This document shows, in pieces, positions 42,326-51,455 of a stretch of 64,000 nucleotides of DNA (within the stretch, counting starts at the first letter, position 1; the number at the start of each line of letters is the position of its first letter). The position numbers were made by a program, and so were the translations under genes. The DNA comes from Rhizobium sp. WYCCWR10014 (GTDB lineage Bacteria > Pseudomonadota > Alphaproteobacteria > Rhizobiales > Rhizobiaceae): NCBI RefSeq assembly GCF_001657485.1, contig NZ_LXFU01000049.1:126316-190315 (forward strand), written 5' to 3'. The notes beneath the pieces are model-generated. The model had not been told where the DNA came from. It made no database searches and was given only the letters and a program-made list of their open reading frames with translations.

Positions 42326-43198
42326 ATGACCGAGGAAATCAACACAGCCCTGCTTGCCGAGCTGAAACGGCTCGCAGACGCCGTCGAGCGTCTTGCCGGA
42401 CCGGCTCCCGCCCTCAACGACTGGGATGCTGCCGACTGTTTCGTCTGGGCGCCATTGCGCCAGCATCTGCAGCCGGTCAAGAGGCCGAACCGGGTGGCGT
42501 TGACGCTCATCCGCGGCGTCGATCACGTGCGCGACATCCTGCACGAGAATACGGTGCGTTTCGCCGACGGGTATGCCGCCAACAATGTGCTGCTCTGGGG
42601 CGCGCGCGGCATGGGCAAATCCTCACTGGTCAAGGCCGTGCACGAGGATGTCCGGCGCGAAAACAGCGCCTCGCTGAAACTGGTCGAAGTCCATCGTGAA
42701 GATATCGCCAGCCTTCCCAATCTGCTCGACCTCTTGAAGGACACGCCGTACCGCGTGATCGTCTTTTGCGACGACCTCTCCTTCGATCACGACGATACCG
42801 CCTACAAGTCGCTGAAGGCGGCACTCGACGGCGGCGTCGAAGGGCGGCCGGACAATGTGCTCTTCTACGCCACCTCCAACCGGCGCCATCTCCTGCCGCG
42901 CCACATGATGGAAAACGAGCAGTCGACGGCGATCAATCCGTCGGAGGCAGTCGAGGAGAAGGTTTCGCTTTCCGACCGCTTCGGCCTCTGGCTCGGCTTC
43001 CACAAATGCAGCCAGGAGGATTATCTCGGCATGATCGACGGCTATGCCGATCACTTCAAGCTCGGGCTCGAACGCGACAAGATGCATGCCGAAGCGCTGG
43101 AATGGGCAACGACGCGCGGCGCACGCTCCGGCCGCGTCGCCTGGCAGTATATTCAGGACCTGGCCGGACGCATGCGGGTTCACATCGACCGGGCATAA
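42326..43198 (+). CDS. DUF815 AAA+ ATPase-like protein
   Basis: A 290-residue P-loop protein. The Walker A motif is LWGARGMGKSSLV, near residue 92, and the Walker B motif is RVIVFCDDLSFD, near residue 150. LFYATSNRRHLLPRHM and SDRFGLWLGFHKCSQEDYL are typical of DUF815. Role unknown, possibly a chaperone-like ATPase. AGGAGG lies six bases before the ATG. It is convergent with nlpD across a shared terminator. Confidence 0.88.
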   Translation: MTEEINTALLAELKRLADAVERLAGPAPALNDWDAADCFVWAPLRQHLQPVKRPNRVALTLIRGVDHVRDILHENTVRFADGYAANNVLLWGARGMGKSSLVKAVHEDVRRENSASLKLVEVHREDIASLPNLLDLLKDTPYRVIVFCDDLSFDHDDTAYKSLKAALDGGVEGRPDNVLFYATSNRRHLLPRHMMENEQSTAINPSEAVEEKVSLSDRFGLWLGFHKCSQEDYLGMIDGYADHFKLGLERDKMHAEALEWATTRGARSGRVAWQYIQDLAGRMRVHIDRA

Positions 43199-43204
43199 AA
43201 TGAC

Positions 43205-43231
43205 AAAAGCCCGGCTGGTGGCCGGGCTTTT
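43205..43231. terminator. Bidirectional rho-independent terminator
   Basis: AAAAGCCCGGC, loop TGGTG, GCCGGGCTTTT. It lies between the convergent DUF815 and nlpD genes and serves both. Confidence 0.9.
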
Positions 43232-43252
43232 GCGTTTCCTGGCACGCTGTAC

Positions 43253-44854
43253 CTATTCCAGGAAAGTCATCGGGTTTACTGGGGACGCATCCTTGCGCAC
43301 CTCGAAATGGACCTGCGGCTGCTTGACGTCGCCGCTCATGCCGGAGACGGCGACGGTCTGGCCACGCTGGATCTTCTGGCCGCGGGCGACGCTCAGCGTA
43401 TCGGCGTTGCCGTAGACGGTAACGGTGCCGTCGTCGTGACGGACGAGAACCGTGTTGCCGAGTTCTTTCAGCCCGTTGCCGGCATAGATGACGACGCCGT
43501 TTTCGGCAGCCTTGATCGGGGTGCCCTGCGGCACCGAAATGTCGATGCCGTCATTGCGGTTGCCGTTGACGTTGGCGCCGTATGAAGCAATGACCTGGCC
43601 GCGCACCGGCCAGCGGTATTTGCCGATGCCGGTCGATTCCGGCGCGGCGGAGCTGACGTCCGACTTCTTCTCGACATCGTCGACGGTCTGAGTGGCGGCC
43701 GGCGCCTTATAGGGTGCTGGCTGAACGGAAGCCGTCTGCTGGGCAGCCGCCGGCTGGGTCGGCTTCGGATCGACCTTCTCGGCCGGGATCGAGGCGGTCT
43801 TGATATTGTCGGCGGTGCCGTTCGGGATCTTCAGAGCCTGACCGATGCGAAGCGAGCTGGCCGAAAGATTGTTGGCGGCCTTGAGGTCGTCGACATTGCT
43901 ACCCGTCGCCTTGGCAATCTTTGCCAGGGAATCGCCTTGCTTGACGACATAGGTGCCGGCAGGCGCCTTCGGATCCTTGCCGGCGCCAGCGGGAAGTTTG
44001 CCGGTGACATCGCCACTCGCCATCGTCTTGTCGCGGGCGGAATTGGCGCCCGGAACGACGGCGACGTTCTGCTCAGGCGCCTTCGGCGCCGGCATTTTGC
44101 CGGGCTTGGAAAGGTCAGCCGCCTGCGATGCCGCCTTGGCGGCATTGCCGCCGTTGAAGGTCGGGATCAGGATCGCCTGGCCGGGCTGAGCGGCAGATGC
44201 CGTCTTCAGAGCATTGACGCGCAAGATTTCCTTTTCCGGCACGCCGAAACGCCTGGAGAGCGTGGCGATGCTTTCACCCGGACGCAGCGTCACCGACGGA
44301 GCGTTGGTCGCGGACCAGCCTGAAACCTTCGGTGTCGCGCCGGTCGTCAGCGTATCGGGCGTCACCTTGGGTGCCGCCGGCGCCACCAATCGGGGCTTTT
44401 CGGCCCGCGGCGCAGTTGGGAAAGGCTGAGCGAGCGCGACTTCCTTTTCCCGCTGCCTGGACGGAGCAACGGCCGCCGGCGCGGCCAGCTCTGAACGCTG
44501 CACCGAGACCGGCGCGGAAGCGAGACGTGCGCTCGAGCTCGACGTACGGGTCGGATCGTAACCCTGACGGGCGGGATAAGGCTGGTTCAGCGCGTCATTG
44601 CCGCCGCCATAGCCCGACTGGCTGGCAACGGCCGAACTGCTAAGATCGGCGCGCGGCACCGGATCGCCCTGAGAACCGTTCATATTCCTGCGCGGAATGG
44701 AACTGGTGGTGATTTGGTCCTGCCCGGAGGAGGAAAACAAGCCGCCAAACCGTGTCACATCGGAACTGCAGCCCGTTGCGGCACTTGCCAGCAGGCTAAC
44801 AACCAGAAGATTACCGGCCGACTTCCCGAACTTTGGCGAAAGACTGAAACGCAT
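43253..44854 (-). CDS. nlpD: NlpD-like LysM/LytM lipoprotein
   Basis: A 533-residue envelope protein, likely an activator of cell-separation amidases. It has a lipobox SAATGC at about residues 23-28. Two LysM domains follow (VTLRPGESIATLSRRFGVPE near 185-228 and YVVKQGDSLAKIAKATGSNV near 300-345). A C-terminal M23/LytM domain (about 435-533) closes it. The zinc site is degenerate: GNRNDGIDIS lacks the first His, and QPQVHFEV lacks the first His of HxH. This is as in E. coli NlpD, so it is probably not itself a peptidase. The start ATG at 44854 places the signal peptide correctly. Confidence 0.9.
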   Translation of the reverse strand: MRFSLSPKFGKSAGNLLVVSLLASAATGCSSDVTRFGGLFSSSGQDQITTSSIPRRNMNGSQGDPVPRADLSSSAVASQSGYGGGNDALNQPYPARQGYDPTRTSSSSARLASAPVSVQRSELAAPAAVAPSRQREKEVALAQPFPTAPRAEKPRLVAPAAPKVTPDTLTTGATPKVSGWSATNAPSVTLRPGESIATLSRRFGVPEKEILRVNALKTASAAQPGQAILIPTFNGGNAAKAASQAADLSKPGKMPAPKAPEQNVAVVPGANSARDKTMASGDVTGKLPAGAGKDPKAPAGTYVVKQGDSLAKIAKATGSNVDDLKAANNLSASSLRIGQALKIPNGTADNIKTASIPAEKVDPKPTQPAAAQQTASVQPAPYKAPAATQTVDDVEKKSDVSSAAPESTGIGKYRWPVRGQVIASYGANVNGNRNDGIDISVPQGTPIKAAENGVVIYAGNGLKELGNTVLVRHDDGTVTVYGNADTLSVARGQKIQRGQTVAVSGMSGDVKQPQVHFEVRKDASPVNPMTFLE

Positions 44855-44995
44855 GACTCGACCCACTGAGAACGCAACCATTTGTGAGTCTATTAAAACG
44901 CGTTAGTATTACCACGCAGTTAAGATGCTGGAATCAGTGCGATTTTTTTGAGAAGTTGATAACCATAGCTTACGGGTGAAAAATCGCAGTGTGCT

Positions 44996-45090
44996 GAGCA
45001 TGATGCCGAAAAGTCTCAGCGGTTCTCGGACGAGATCATGCGCGCGCTTTTCTGATGGTCAGATTTCAGGCCGGACCGGCCTGAATCATC
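44996..45090. repeat. GAGCATGATG palindromic repeat plus adjoining palindrome
   Basis: GAGCATGATGCCGAAAAG.. ACGAGATCATGCGC matches, inverted, the module at 20035-20080. CAGGCCGGACCGGCCTG follows. It lies between nlpD and pcm. Confidence 0.6.
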
Positions 45091-45095
45091 CATGT

Positions 45096-45749
45096 CTACA
45101 GCAGCGAGGCGAGGCGCGGAACGATCGGCAGATAGGGTGCTTCGAACAGTTCCTCGCGTTCGAAACGGCTGCCGGTTTTCGTCAGCCGCACCATCCGACA
45201 CTCGTTCTCGGAAATCATCAGCGGCGCGATCATCGAACCGCCGGAAACGAGCTGGTCGGTATAAAAGCGCGGCATCGCGTTGAACGCCGCCGTCACCAGG
45301 ATGCGGTCGAAGGTGCCCTCACCCTGCATGCCGGCGCTGCCATCGGCCTGGCGGATGACGACGCTGCGCAGACCAAGCGATTCCATGCGCCGCTGCGCAG
45401 CTGATGTCAGCGTCTTGTAGCGGTCGATGGACAGAACACGCTCGGCCAGGCGGCCCATCACCGCGGCGGTAAAGCCGCTTCCAGTGCCGATCTCCAGGAC
45501 GCGCTGGCCGGGCTTGAGCTTCAGGTGATGCAGGATGCGGACGGCAAAATCGATGCCTTCGAGGAAGGAACCACATTCGATCGGGATCGTCCGGCTCGAA
45601 TAGGCGTCGTCGGCGAATTGCGGCGGCACGAACAACGAACGCTGCGTCTGCTCGACCGCCGTCAGCAGATCGAGGTCCGAGATGCCTTCGGCACGCAATC
45701 TGAGGACGAGCGCCGCAAAGCCCTCCTTCTCCGCCAGTCTTGCCGTCAA
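45096..45749 (-). CDS. pcm: Protein-L-isoaspartate O-methyltransferase
   Basis: Repairs isoaspartyl damage in proteins with AdoMet. The 217-residue protein has RSLFVPPQFADDAYSSRTIP, the AdoMet motif VLEIGTGSGFTAAVMGRLA and FDRILVTAAFNAMPRFYTDQ. Its start is TTG at 45749 and shares bases with the surE stop (TTGA), so translation is coupled. surE-pcm-nlpD is the conserved order in many proteobacteria. Confidence 0.93.
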   Translation of the reverse strand: MTARLAEKEGFAALVLRLRAEGISDLDLLTAVEQTQRSLFVPPQFADDAYSSRTIPIECGSFLEGIDFAVRILHHLKLKPGQRVLEIGTGSGFTAAVMGRLAERVLSIDRYKTLTSAAQRRMESLGLRSVVIRQADGSAGMQGEGTFDRILVTAAFNAMPRFYTDQLVSGGSMIAPLMISENECRMVRLTKTGSRFEREELFEAPYLPIVPRLASLL

Positions 45750-46519
45750 ACTTGTGCTCCGTATCCCAAGGCCCGCGCCACGCGGTCCGTCACGGAATAA
45801 TCGGTCAGATCCAGTTTCAAAGGCGTTACCGAAATCTTATTATGCTTCAGGGCGTGAATATCGGTGCCTTCGACGAAGGCGCCGGCGCGCTCGCCAAACT
45901 TCAGCCAGTAGTAAGGAAAGCCCCGGCCGTCGGAGCGGGCATCGACCTGCAGATTGAAGGCAAGCTTGCCCTGCATCGTCACCTCCGCGCCGTCGACCTC
46001 GTCGGGACGGCAGTTCGGGAAGTTGAGATTGAGGAACGTGCCCTCCGGCAGGTCCAGGACCATCAGCTTTTCCAGCAGAGCCGGCGCATGCGTCTCGCAG
46101 ACCTCCCAGGGCACGATGCGCGCGCCGTCCTCATAGAGATAGGCCTGGCTCAGCGCGAAGGAGCGCACGCCCTGCATCGTGCCCTCGATGGCGCCGGCGA
46201 TCGTGCCGGAATAGGTCACGTCGTCGGCGACGTTCGAGCCTGAATTGACGCCTGACAGGACGAGGTCCGGCTTGATGTCCATCACCTGCCTGATGCCCAT
46301 GATGACGCAATCGGTCGGCGTGCCACGCAGGGCGAAATGCTTGTCGGAAATCTTGCGCAGCCGCAAGGGTTCGGAAAGGCTCAGCGAATGGGCCAAGCCG
46401 CTCTGGTCGGTCTCGGGCGCCACGATCCAGACATCGTCGGACAGCGTGCGCGCGATCCGCTCCAGCGCGGCGAGACCTTCGGCGTGAATGCCGTCGTCAT
46501 TCGTAAGCAGGATGCGCAT
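45746..46519 (-). CDS. surE: 5'/3'-nucleotidase SurE
   Basis: Metal-dependent survival nucleotidase. The 257-residue protein begins MRILLTNDDGIHAEGLAAL with the Asp-Asp metal site. It also has VAPETDQSGLAHSLSLSEPL, CVIMGIRQVMDIKPDLVLSG and SGVNSGSNVADDVTYSGTIA. Four bases after serS on the same strand, overlapping pcm. Confidence 0.96.
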   Translation of the reverse strand: MRILLTNDDGIHAEGLAALERIARTLSDDVWIVAPETDQSGLAHSLSLSEPLRLRKISDKHFALRGTPTDCVIMGIRQVMDIKPDLVLSGVNSGSNVADDVTYSGTIAGAIEGTMQGVRSFALSQAYLYEDGARIVPWEVCETHAPALLEKLMVLDLPEGTFLNLNFPNCRPDEVDGAEVTMQGKLAFNLQVDARSDGRGFPYYWLKFGERAGAFVEGTDIHALKHNKISVTPLKLDLTDYSVTDRVARALGYGAQV

Positions 46520-46523
46520 CGCC

Positions 46524-47807
46524 TCAAGCCGCCCGTTCGATCTTGGTCAACCCGCCCATATAAGGCAGCAAAACGTCCGGAATCGTGACCGAACCGTCCT
46601 CGTTCAGATAATTTTCAAGGACGGCGATCAGGCAGCGGCCGACGGCCGTGCCGGAACCGTTCAGCGTGTGAACAAACCTGTTGCTCTTGTCGTCCTTGCC
46701 GCGATAGCGCGCATTCATCCGCCGACCCTGAAAATCGCCGCAGACCGAGCAGGAAGAGATTTCACGGAAGGCATTCTGCCCCGGCAGCCAGACTTCGAGA
46801 TCATAGGTCTTGCGCGAGCCGAAGCCCATGTCGCCGGTGCAAAGCGTCATGGTGCGGAAATACAGGCCGAGGCGCTTCAGTACTTCCTCGGCGCAGGCGG
46901 TCATGCGCTCATGCTCGGCAACGGCGCTCTCGGCATCGGTGATCGAGACGAGCTCGCATTTCCAGAACTGATGCTGGCGCAGCATGCCGCGCGTATCGCG
47001 GCCGGCGGAGCCTGCTTCCGAACGGAAGGACGGCGTCAGCGCGGTGAAGCGGAGCGGCAGCTTTTCCTGATCGAGGATTTCCTCGCGCACCAGATTGGTC
47101 AGCGTCACTTCGGCCGTCGGAATCAACCAGCGTCCATCAGTCGTCCTGAAGAGATCCTCGGCGAATTTCGGCAGCTGGGCGGTGCCATAGACGGCCTCGT
47201 CGCGCACCATCAACGGCGAGCTGACTTCGGTGTAGCCGTGCTCACTGGTGTGGAGATCGATCATGAACTGTCCGAGCGCGCGCTCGAGCCTGGCGAGCGG
47301 ACCGGTCAGAACCGTGAAGCGCGAGCCGGAGAGCTTGGCGGCGCGCTCGAAATCCATATAGCCGAGCGCTTCGCCGATTTCGAAGTGCTCCTTCGGTGCG
47401 TGGTTCCAGCGCGGCTTTTCGCCGACGGTGCGGGTGACGACATTGTCATGCTCGTCCTTGCCGACCGGAACGTCGTCGAAGGGGATGTTCGGGATGCGCG
47501 AGAGCGCGTCGTTGAGTTCGGCCGTCAGTTGCCGCTCTTCTTCCTCGATCGCCGGCAGCAGGGTCTTGAGTTCAGACACCTCCGCCTTCAGCTTCTCGGC
47601 AAGCTCGCTATTCTTCTGGGCCATCGCCGCGCCAATCTCCTTGGAGGCGAGGTTGCGGCGGGACAGCAGGTCCTGCGCCTTTTGGACGGCGGAGCGGCGC
47701 TTTTCATCGAGGGCGACAAGGCTTTGGGCCAGAGGCTCCGCGCCGCGCTTGGCGAGGGCGGCATCGAGCGCTTCGGGATTCTCACGGATCCATTTGATAT
47801 CGAGCAT
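46524..47807 (-). CDS. serS: Seryl-tRNA synthetase
   Basis: Charges tRNA-Ser (and tRNA-Sec). The 427-residue class II synthetase has an N-terminal coiled-coil arm (about residues 30-100), motif 2 FRSEAGSAGRDTRGMLRQHQ and motif 3 near GTAVGRCLIAVLENYLNEDG. The start is the ATG at 47807 (MLDIKWIRENP), as in other SerRS. The upstream gap to tatC holds an interspersed repeat. Confidence 0.96.
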   Translation of the reverse strand: MLDIKWIRENPEALDAALAKRGAEPLAQSLVALDEKRRSAVQKAQDLLSRRNLASKEIGAAMAQKNSELAEKLKAEVSELKTLLPAIEEEERQLTAELNDALSRIPNIPFDDVPVGKDEHDNVVTRTVGEKPRWNHAPKEHFEIGEALGYMDFERAAKLSGSRFTVLTGPLARLERALGQFMIDLHTSEHGYTEVSSPLMVRDEAVYGTAQLPKFAEDLFRTTDGRWLIPTAEVTLTNLVREEILDQEKLPLRFTALTPSFRSEAGSAGRDTRGMLRQHQFWKCELVSITDAESAVAEHERMTACAEEVLKRLGLYFRTMTLCTGDMGFGSRKTYDLEVWLPGQNAFREISSCSVCGDFQGRRMNARYRGKDDKSNRFVHTLNGSGTAVGRCLIAVLENYLNEDGSVTIPDVLLPYMGGLTKIERAA

Positions 47808-47872
47808 CGTCGTTCCAGGTCGTTGCAACAGAGGTGGCCCGGCCAAAGCCTGATCGGGCCTCGACCGGATGT

Positions 47873-47968
47873 CACAGCGCCGCGCGTCTTTTAAGACGCG
47901 CAAAGGACTGTAACACTTTGAATTGCTGCATAATTCCCTAAACCGGTTCCGATTTAAGGATTATGCAG
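47873..47968 (+). repeat. Second-family interspersed repeat, serS-tatC gap
   Basis: GCGCGTCTTTTAAGACGCGC palindrome, AAAGGACTGTAACACTTTGA, then CTGCATAATTCC..GGATTATGCAG. It matches the reverse complement of 30464-30569 with the same module order. Confidence 0.7.
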
Positions 47969-48005
47969 TCGACGACGTTCATGAAGGGATTTCCGGGATC
48001 GCCGC

Positions 48006-48833
48006 TCAGACGCTGTCCGTCTTGGCAACGTCTGCGGATCCGGTTTCCTTTTCGACCGCCTGCCGGGCACGCTGGCGCTCCACGAGTCGCGCCGCATAGA
48101 TGGAAATCTCGTAGAGAAGGATCGTCGGGATCGCAAGGCCGATCTGGGACATCGGGTCCGGCGGCGTCAGGACGGCGGCGACGACAAAGGCGAGGACGAT
48201 GGCAAACTTGCGCTTTTCGGCGAGCCATTGCGACGTCAGAAGACCGACACGGGCGAGCAGCGTGGTGATGACAGGCAGCTGGAAGACGAGGCCGAAGGAG
48301 AAGACCAGCGTCATGATCAGGCTCAGATATTCCGAGACCTTCGGCATCAGCGAAATTGCTATCTCGTCATGACCCGGCGCCTGCTGCATCGACAGGAAGA
48401 ACCACATGACCATCGGCGTGAAGAAGAAATAGACCAGCGCGCCGCCCATCAGGAACAGGACCGGCGAGGCGATCAGGAACGGCAGGAAAGCCTGACGCTC
48501 GTTCTTGTAGAGGCCGGGCGCCACGAACTTGTAGACCTGGGCAGCGATGATCGGGAAAGCGACCACAAGGCCGCCGAACATCGCCACCTTGACCTGGGTG
48601 AAGAAGAATTCCTGCGGCGCGGTGTAGATGAGCTGGGCCTTCTCGACGTCGAGATTAGCCCACTGGACCGCTGTCTTGTAGGGGATGACCAGATAATTGA
48701 AGAGATGCTTGGCAAAAAAGAAGCATGCGATGAAGGCGACGAAAAACGCGCCGATCGACCACATGAGCCGCGTGCGCAGCTCCATCAGGTGCTCGATCAA
48801 CGGCTGCGGCTTGTCTTCGATATCACCGCTCAT
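48006..48833 (-). CDS. tatC: Sec-independent (Tat) translocase subunit TatC
   Basis: Twin-arginine signal receptor. The 275-residue protein starts with the conserved QPLIEHLMELRTRLMWSIGA. It has six membrane segments, with the periplasmic YTAPQEFFFTQVKVA and the FPIIAAQVYKFVAPGLYKNE loop. A charged cytoplasmic tail closes it. The ATG overlaps the tatB stop by four bases. Confidence 0.96.
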   Translation of the reverse strand: MSGDIEDKPQPLIEHLMELRTRLMWSIGAFFVAFIACFFFAKHLFNYLVIPYKTAVQWANLDVEKAQLIYTAPQEFFFTQVKVAMFGGLVVAFPIIAAQVYKFVAPGLYKNERQAFLPFLIASPVLFLMGGALVYFFFTPMVMWFFLSMQQAPGHDEIAISLMPKVSEYLSLIMTLVFSFGLVFQLPVITTLLARVGLLTSQWLAEKRKFAIVLAFVVAAVLTPPDPMSQIGLAIPTILLYEISIYAARLVERQRARQAVEKETGSADVAKTDSV

Positions 48834-49441
48834 GCCTCGTCCTTCTTTGTCTGCGCAGGCTTCTTCGGCGTTGCAGGCTTCCTGGCTGCCGTCGTGCGTT
48901 TCGGTTTTTCCACAGGCACGGCCACGGCAGCCGCAGCATCGACGTTGTCGGCAATCTTGAGGCGCGGCTTGCGCACAGCCTTTGGCCTTGCGGCAACCGT
49001 AGCAGCCGGCACAATCGCTGCTGCGACGGGTTCCGACGGCGCAGGTGTCGCCACCAATGGCGGCGTTTCCGGCAGGCTCATCGACGGCGTCGGGGCTGCG
49101 ACAACATCGGGCGGCACCTCGGTCTTGTTTTCCGTGACGGTGGTCGCCTTCTGCAGGTCGGCCTTGATCTCGTTGCCCATCTGGCGGAGCGGGTTCATCG
49201 CCTCGCGCAGGCTGTTGACCGGGTTGAGCTTCTGGGCGTCGCTGATGGTCTGGCGGACATCGTCAAGCTCGGCTTCGCGCAACGCTTCATCGAACTGCGC
49301 ACGGAAATCACCCGCAACCTTGCGGGCACGCTGCGTCATCTTGCCGAAAGCGCGCAGCATCGGCGGCAAATCCTTGGGACCGACGACCACGATCAGTACG
49401 ACCGCGATGACCAAAAGCTCGGTCCAGCCAATATCGAACAT
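48830..49441 (-). CDS. tatB: Tat translocase subunit TatB
   Basis: A 203-residue protein. An N-terminal membrane helix MFDIGWTELLVIAVVLIVVV and the amphipathic helix GPKDLPPMLRAFGKMTQRAR are diagnostic of TatB. They are followed by a long Ala/Pro/Lys-rich tail typical of rhizobia. It follows tatA by 51 bases. Confidence 0.95.
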   Translation of the reverse strand: MFDIGWTELLVIAVVLIVVVGPKDLPPMLRAFGKMTQRARKVAGDFRAQFDEALREAELDDVRQTISDAQKLNPVNSLREAMNPLRQMGNEIKADLQKATTVTENKTEVPPDVVAAPTPSMSLPETPPLVATPAPSEPVAAAIVPAATVAARPKAVRKPRLKIADNVDAAAAVAVPVEKPKRTTAARKPATPKKPAQTKKDEA

Positions 49442-49492
49442 GCAAGGCTCCTGGACGGGAAGCGCGGGGGCTGCGCTTTTTCCCGGACTTGG

Positions 49493-49684
49493 TTACTTCG
49501 TTTCGTCGGCCTTGTGATCGACGGTCTTTGCCGTGTCCGGCGCGTCTTCGTCCGTCATGCCCTTCTTGAAGCTCTTGATGCCCTTGGCAACGTCGCCCAT
49601 CAGTTCCGGAATCTTGCCGCGACCGAACAACAACAGCACGATGACCAGAACGATCAGCCAGTGCCACATGCTAAAAGAACCCAT
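49493..49684 (-). CDS. tatA: Tat translocase subunit TatA
   Basis: Pore-forming Tat component, 63 residues. [20 protein letters not shown] is the membrane helix, followed by the [20 protein letters not shown] amphipathic helix with the FG-x-K/R-[IL]-P hinge. First gene of tatABC, 182 bases after scpB. Confidence 0.95.
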
Positions 49685-49866
49685 TACGCTAACTCCCTGT
49701 TTCTATGTTCCCACGATGTAAGGATTTCCGACACCGTTTCCAACATCAAGCCCTTTGGATTGAGCTTAATGTCACGGTATCGCCCTTTGTGACAAGCCGT
49801 TGACCCATCGAAAAGTGCTGGCTCCATTGTTTTCGCCATGCATGGCAAAAGCAAGACGCAAGCCCC

Positions 49867-50583
49867 TCAATCTTCAGGGGTGCCGCGCGGCGCCAACAAC
49901 CCCAGTTCTTCAAGGTCCATCTGGGTGATCGGGTCTTCGTCCTCGGTCAGCTCATCGTTCATCAACGGCGAGGGAATGTTGAAGTTCGCCGGAATGCGGC
50001 CCGACAGCAAGCCCGCTCCCTTCAACTCTTCGAGACCGGGCAGGTCACGGAGCTCTTCGAGACCGAAATGATCGAGGAAATCGCGTGTCGTGCCCAATGT
50101 CACCGGCCGGCCCGGTGTGCGCCGGCGGCCACGGAAGCGCACCCAGCCCGCCTCCATCAGCACGTCGAGCGTGCCGCGCGAGGTCTGGACGCCGCGGATA
50201 TCCTCGATTTCCGCACGCGTCACCGGCTGGTGATAAGCGATGATCGCCAGCACTTCCAGTGCGGCGCGCGAAAGCTTCTTCACCTCATTGTCATCACGGC
50301 GGATGACGAAGGACAGGTCTGCGGCAGTACGGAAGGCCCAGGCGCCTTCGACCTGCACGAGATTGACGCCGCGCGGCGCATATTGCTCCTTCAGGCGCAG
50401 CATGGTCGCATGTACGTCGGTCTTCTCAGGCAGGCGCTCGGCGAGGAAGCCTTCGGAGACCGGCTGCGAGGAGGCGAAGACCAGCGCTTCGGCGATGCGC
50501 TCGGCCTCGATCTCGGCCTGCAGATCGCGGCTCCTGTCTTCGAAATTGCCTTCAAAATCCTCTTCGCCCTTCAGATCGATCAA
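49867..50583 (-). CDS. scpB: Segregation and condensation protein B
   Basis: Winged-helix subunit of the SMC-ScpAB condensin. The 238-residue protein has IAEALVFASSQPVSEGFLAE, LSRAALEVLAIIAYHQPVTR, IRGVQTSRGTLDVLMEAGWV and GTTRDFLDHFGLEELRDLPG. ATGA overlap with the scpA stop. Confidence 0.94.
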   Translation of the reverse strand: MIDLKGEEDFEGNFEDRSRDLQAEIEAERIAEALVFASSQPVSEGFLAERLPEKTDVHATMLRLKEQYAPRGVNLVQVEGAWAFRTAADLSFVIRRDDNEVKKLSRAALEVLAIIAYHQPVTRAEIEDIRGVQTSRGTLDVLMEAGWVRFRGRRRTPGRPVTLGTTRDFLDHFGLEELRDLPGLEELKGAGLLSGRIPANFNIPSPLMNDELTEDEDPITQMDLEELGLLAPRGTPED

Positions 50584-51437
50584 GCCGGCCGCTCCTGTTC
50601 GACTACCTGCAGCGTGGCATGTTTCGGACCGCGACGCATGTATATCGGCTGAAAGGCGCCGTCCTGGCGGATTTCGAGCTTGCCCTCGCGAACCAACTCC
50701 AGCGAGGCGGCGAAGGCGCTGGCGATTGCCGTGACGCGCTCTTCGGGCGCTGAGAGATAACGCAGCAGATAATGTTCCATCGCCGTCCAGTCAGCGACCT
50801 CGCCGATCATCTTTGTCAACAGCTCGCGGGCATCGGTCAGCGACCAGACGGTGCGCCGCTCGATCGTCACCTGGGTGACGGCATGGCGCTGGCGCAGCGC
50901 CGCATAGGCGGTCAGGAGATCATAAAGGCTCGCCGCATAAGCGGACTGCTGGCGGTCGGGAATATGCTCCGGCGCGCCGCGCACGAAGATATCGCGGCCG
51001 AGGCGATTGCGGTTGACGAGGCCGTCTGCCGCCTGACGCATGGCTTCGAGGCGTTTCAGGCGGAAGGCGAGCGTTGCTGCCAGCTCCTCGCCGGAAGGGC
51101 CGTCATCCTTGGCCTGCTGGGGAATGAGCAGCTTCGACTTGAGATAGGCAAGCCAGGCTGCCATGACGAGGTAATCGGCGGCGAGCTCGATGCGGATACG
51201 CCGGGCGCTTTCGATGAACAGCAGATATTGCTCGGCGAGCGCCAGCACCGAAATGCGCGATAGATCGACCTTCTGGTTGCGGGCGAGATAGAGCAACAAG
51301 TCCAGCGGACCTTCGAAGCCGGCGACGTCGATCACCAGCGCCGGCTCGTGGCTGGCGCGCTCAGCTCCGTTATCCTGCCACAGCTTATCCATCGGCGTTG
51401 CCGCCTGCGGACGTTCCGTGCCCTTGACCGTGCTCAC
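50580..51437 (-). CDS. scpA: Segregation and condensation protein A
   Basis: Kleisin subunit linking SMC heads. The 285-residue protein has FEGPLDLLLYLARNQKVDLS, ISVLALAEQYLLFIESARRI, AADYLVMAAWLAYLKSKLLI and the C-terminal winged helix VREGKLEIRQDGAFQPIYMR. The start is GTG at 51437. An ATG at 51392 (MDKLWQDN) is a plausible alternative. Confidence 0.93.
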   Translation of the reverse strand: MSTVKGTERPQAATPMDKLWQDNGAERASHEPALVIDVAGFEGPLDLLLYLARNQKVDLSRISVLALAEQYLLFIESARRIRIELAADYLVMAAWLAYLKSKLLIPQQAKDDGPSGEELAATLAFRLKRLEAMRQAADGLVNRNRLGRDIFVRGAPEHIPDRQQSAYAASLYDLLTAYAALRQRHAVTQVTIERRTVWSLTDARELLTKMIGEVADWTAMEHYLLRYLSAPEERVTAIASAFAASLELVREGKLEIRQDGAFQPIYMRRGPKHATLQVVEQERPA

Positions 51438-51455
51438 CTAGCTACTCCCTTACGA

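Noticed and set aside
43253..44854. Active M23 endopeptidase call for the LysM/LytM protein
   Set aside because: Two zinc ligands are missing (GNRNDGIDIS, QPQVHFEV), so an amidase-activator role like NlpD fits better than peptidase activity.
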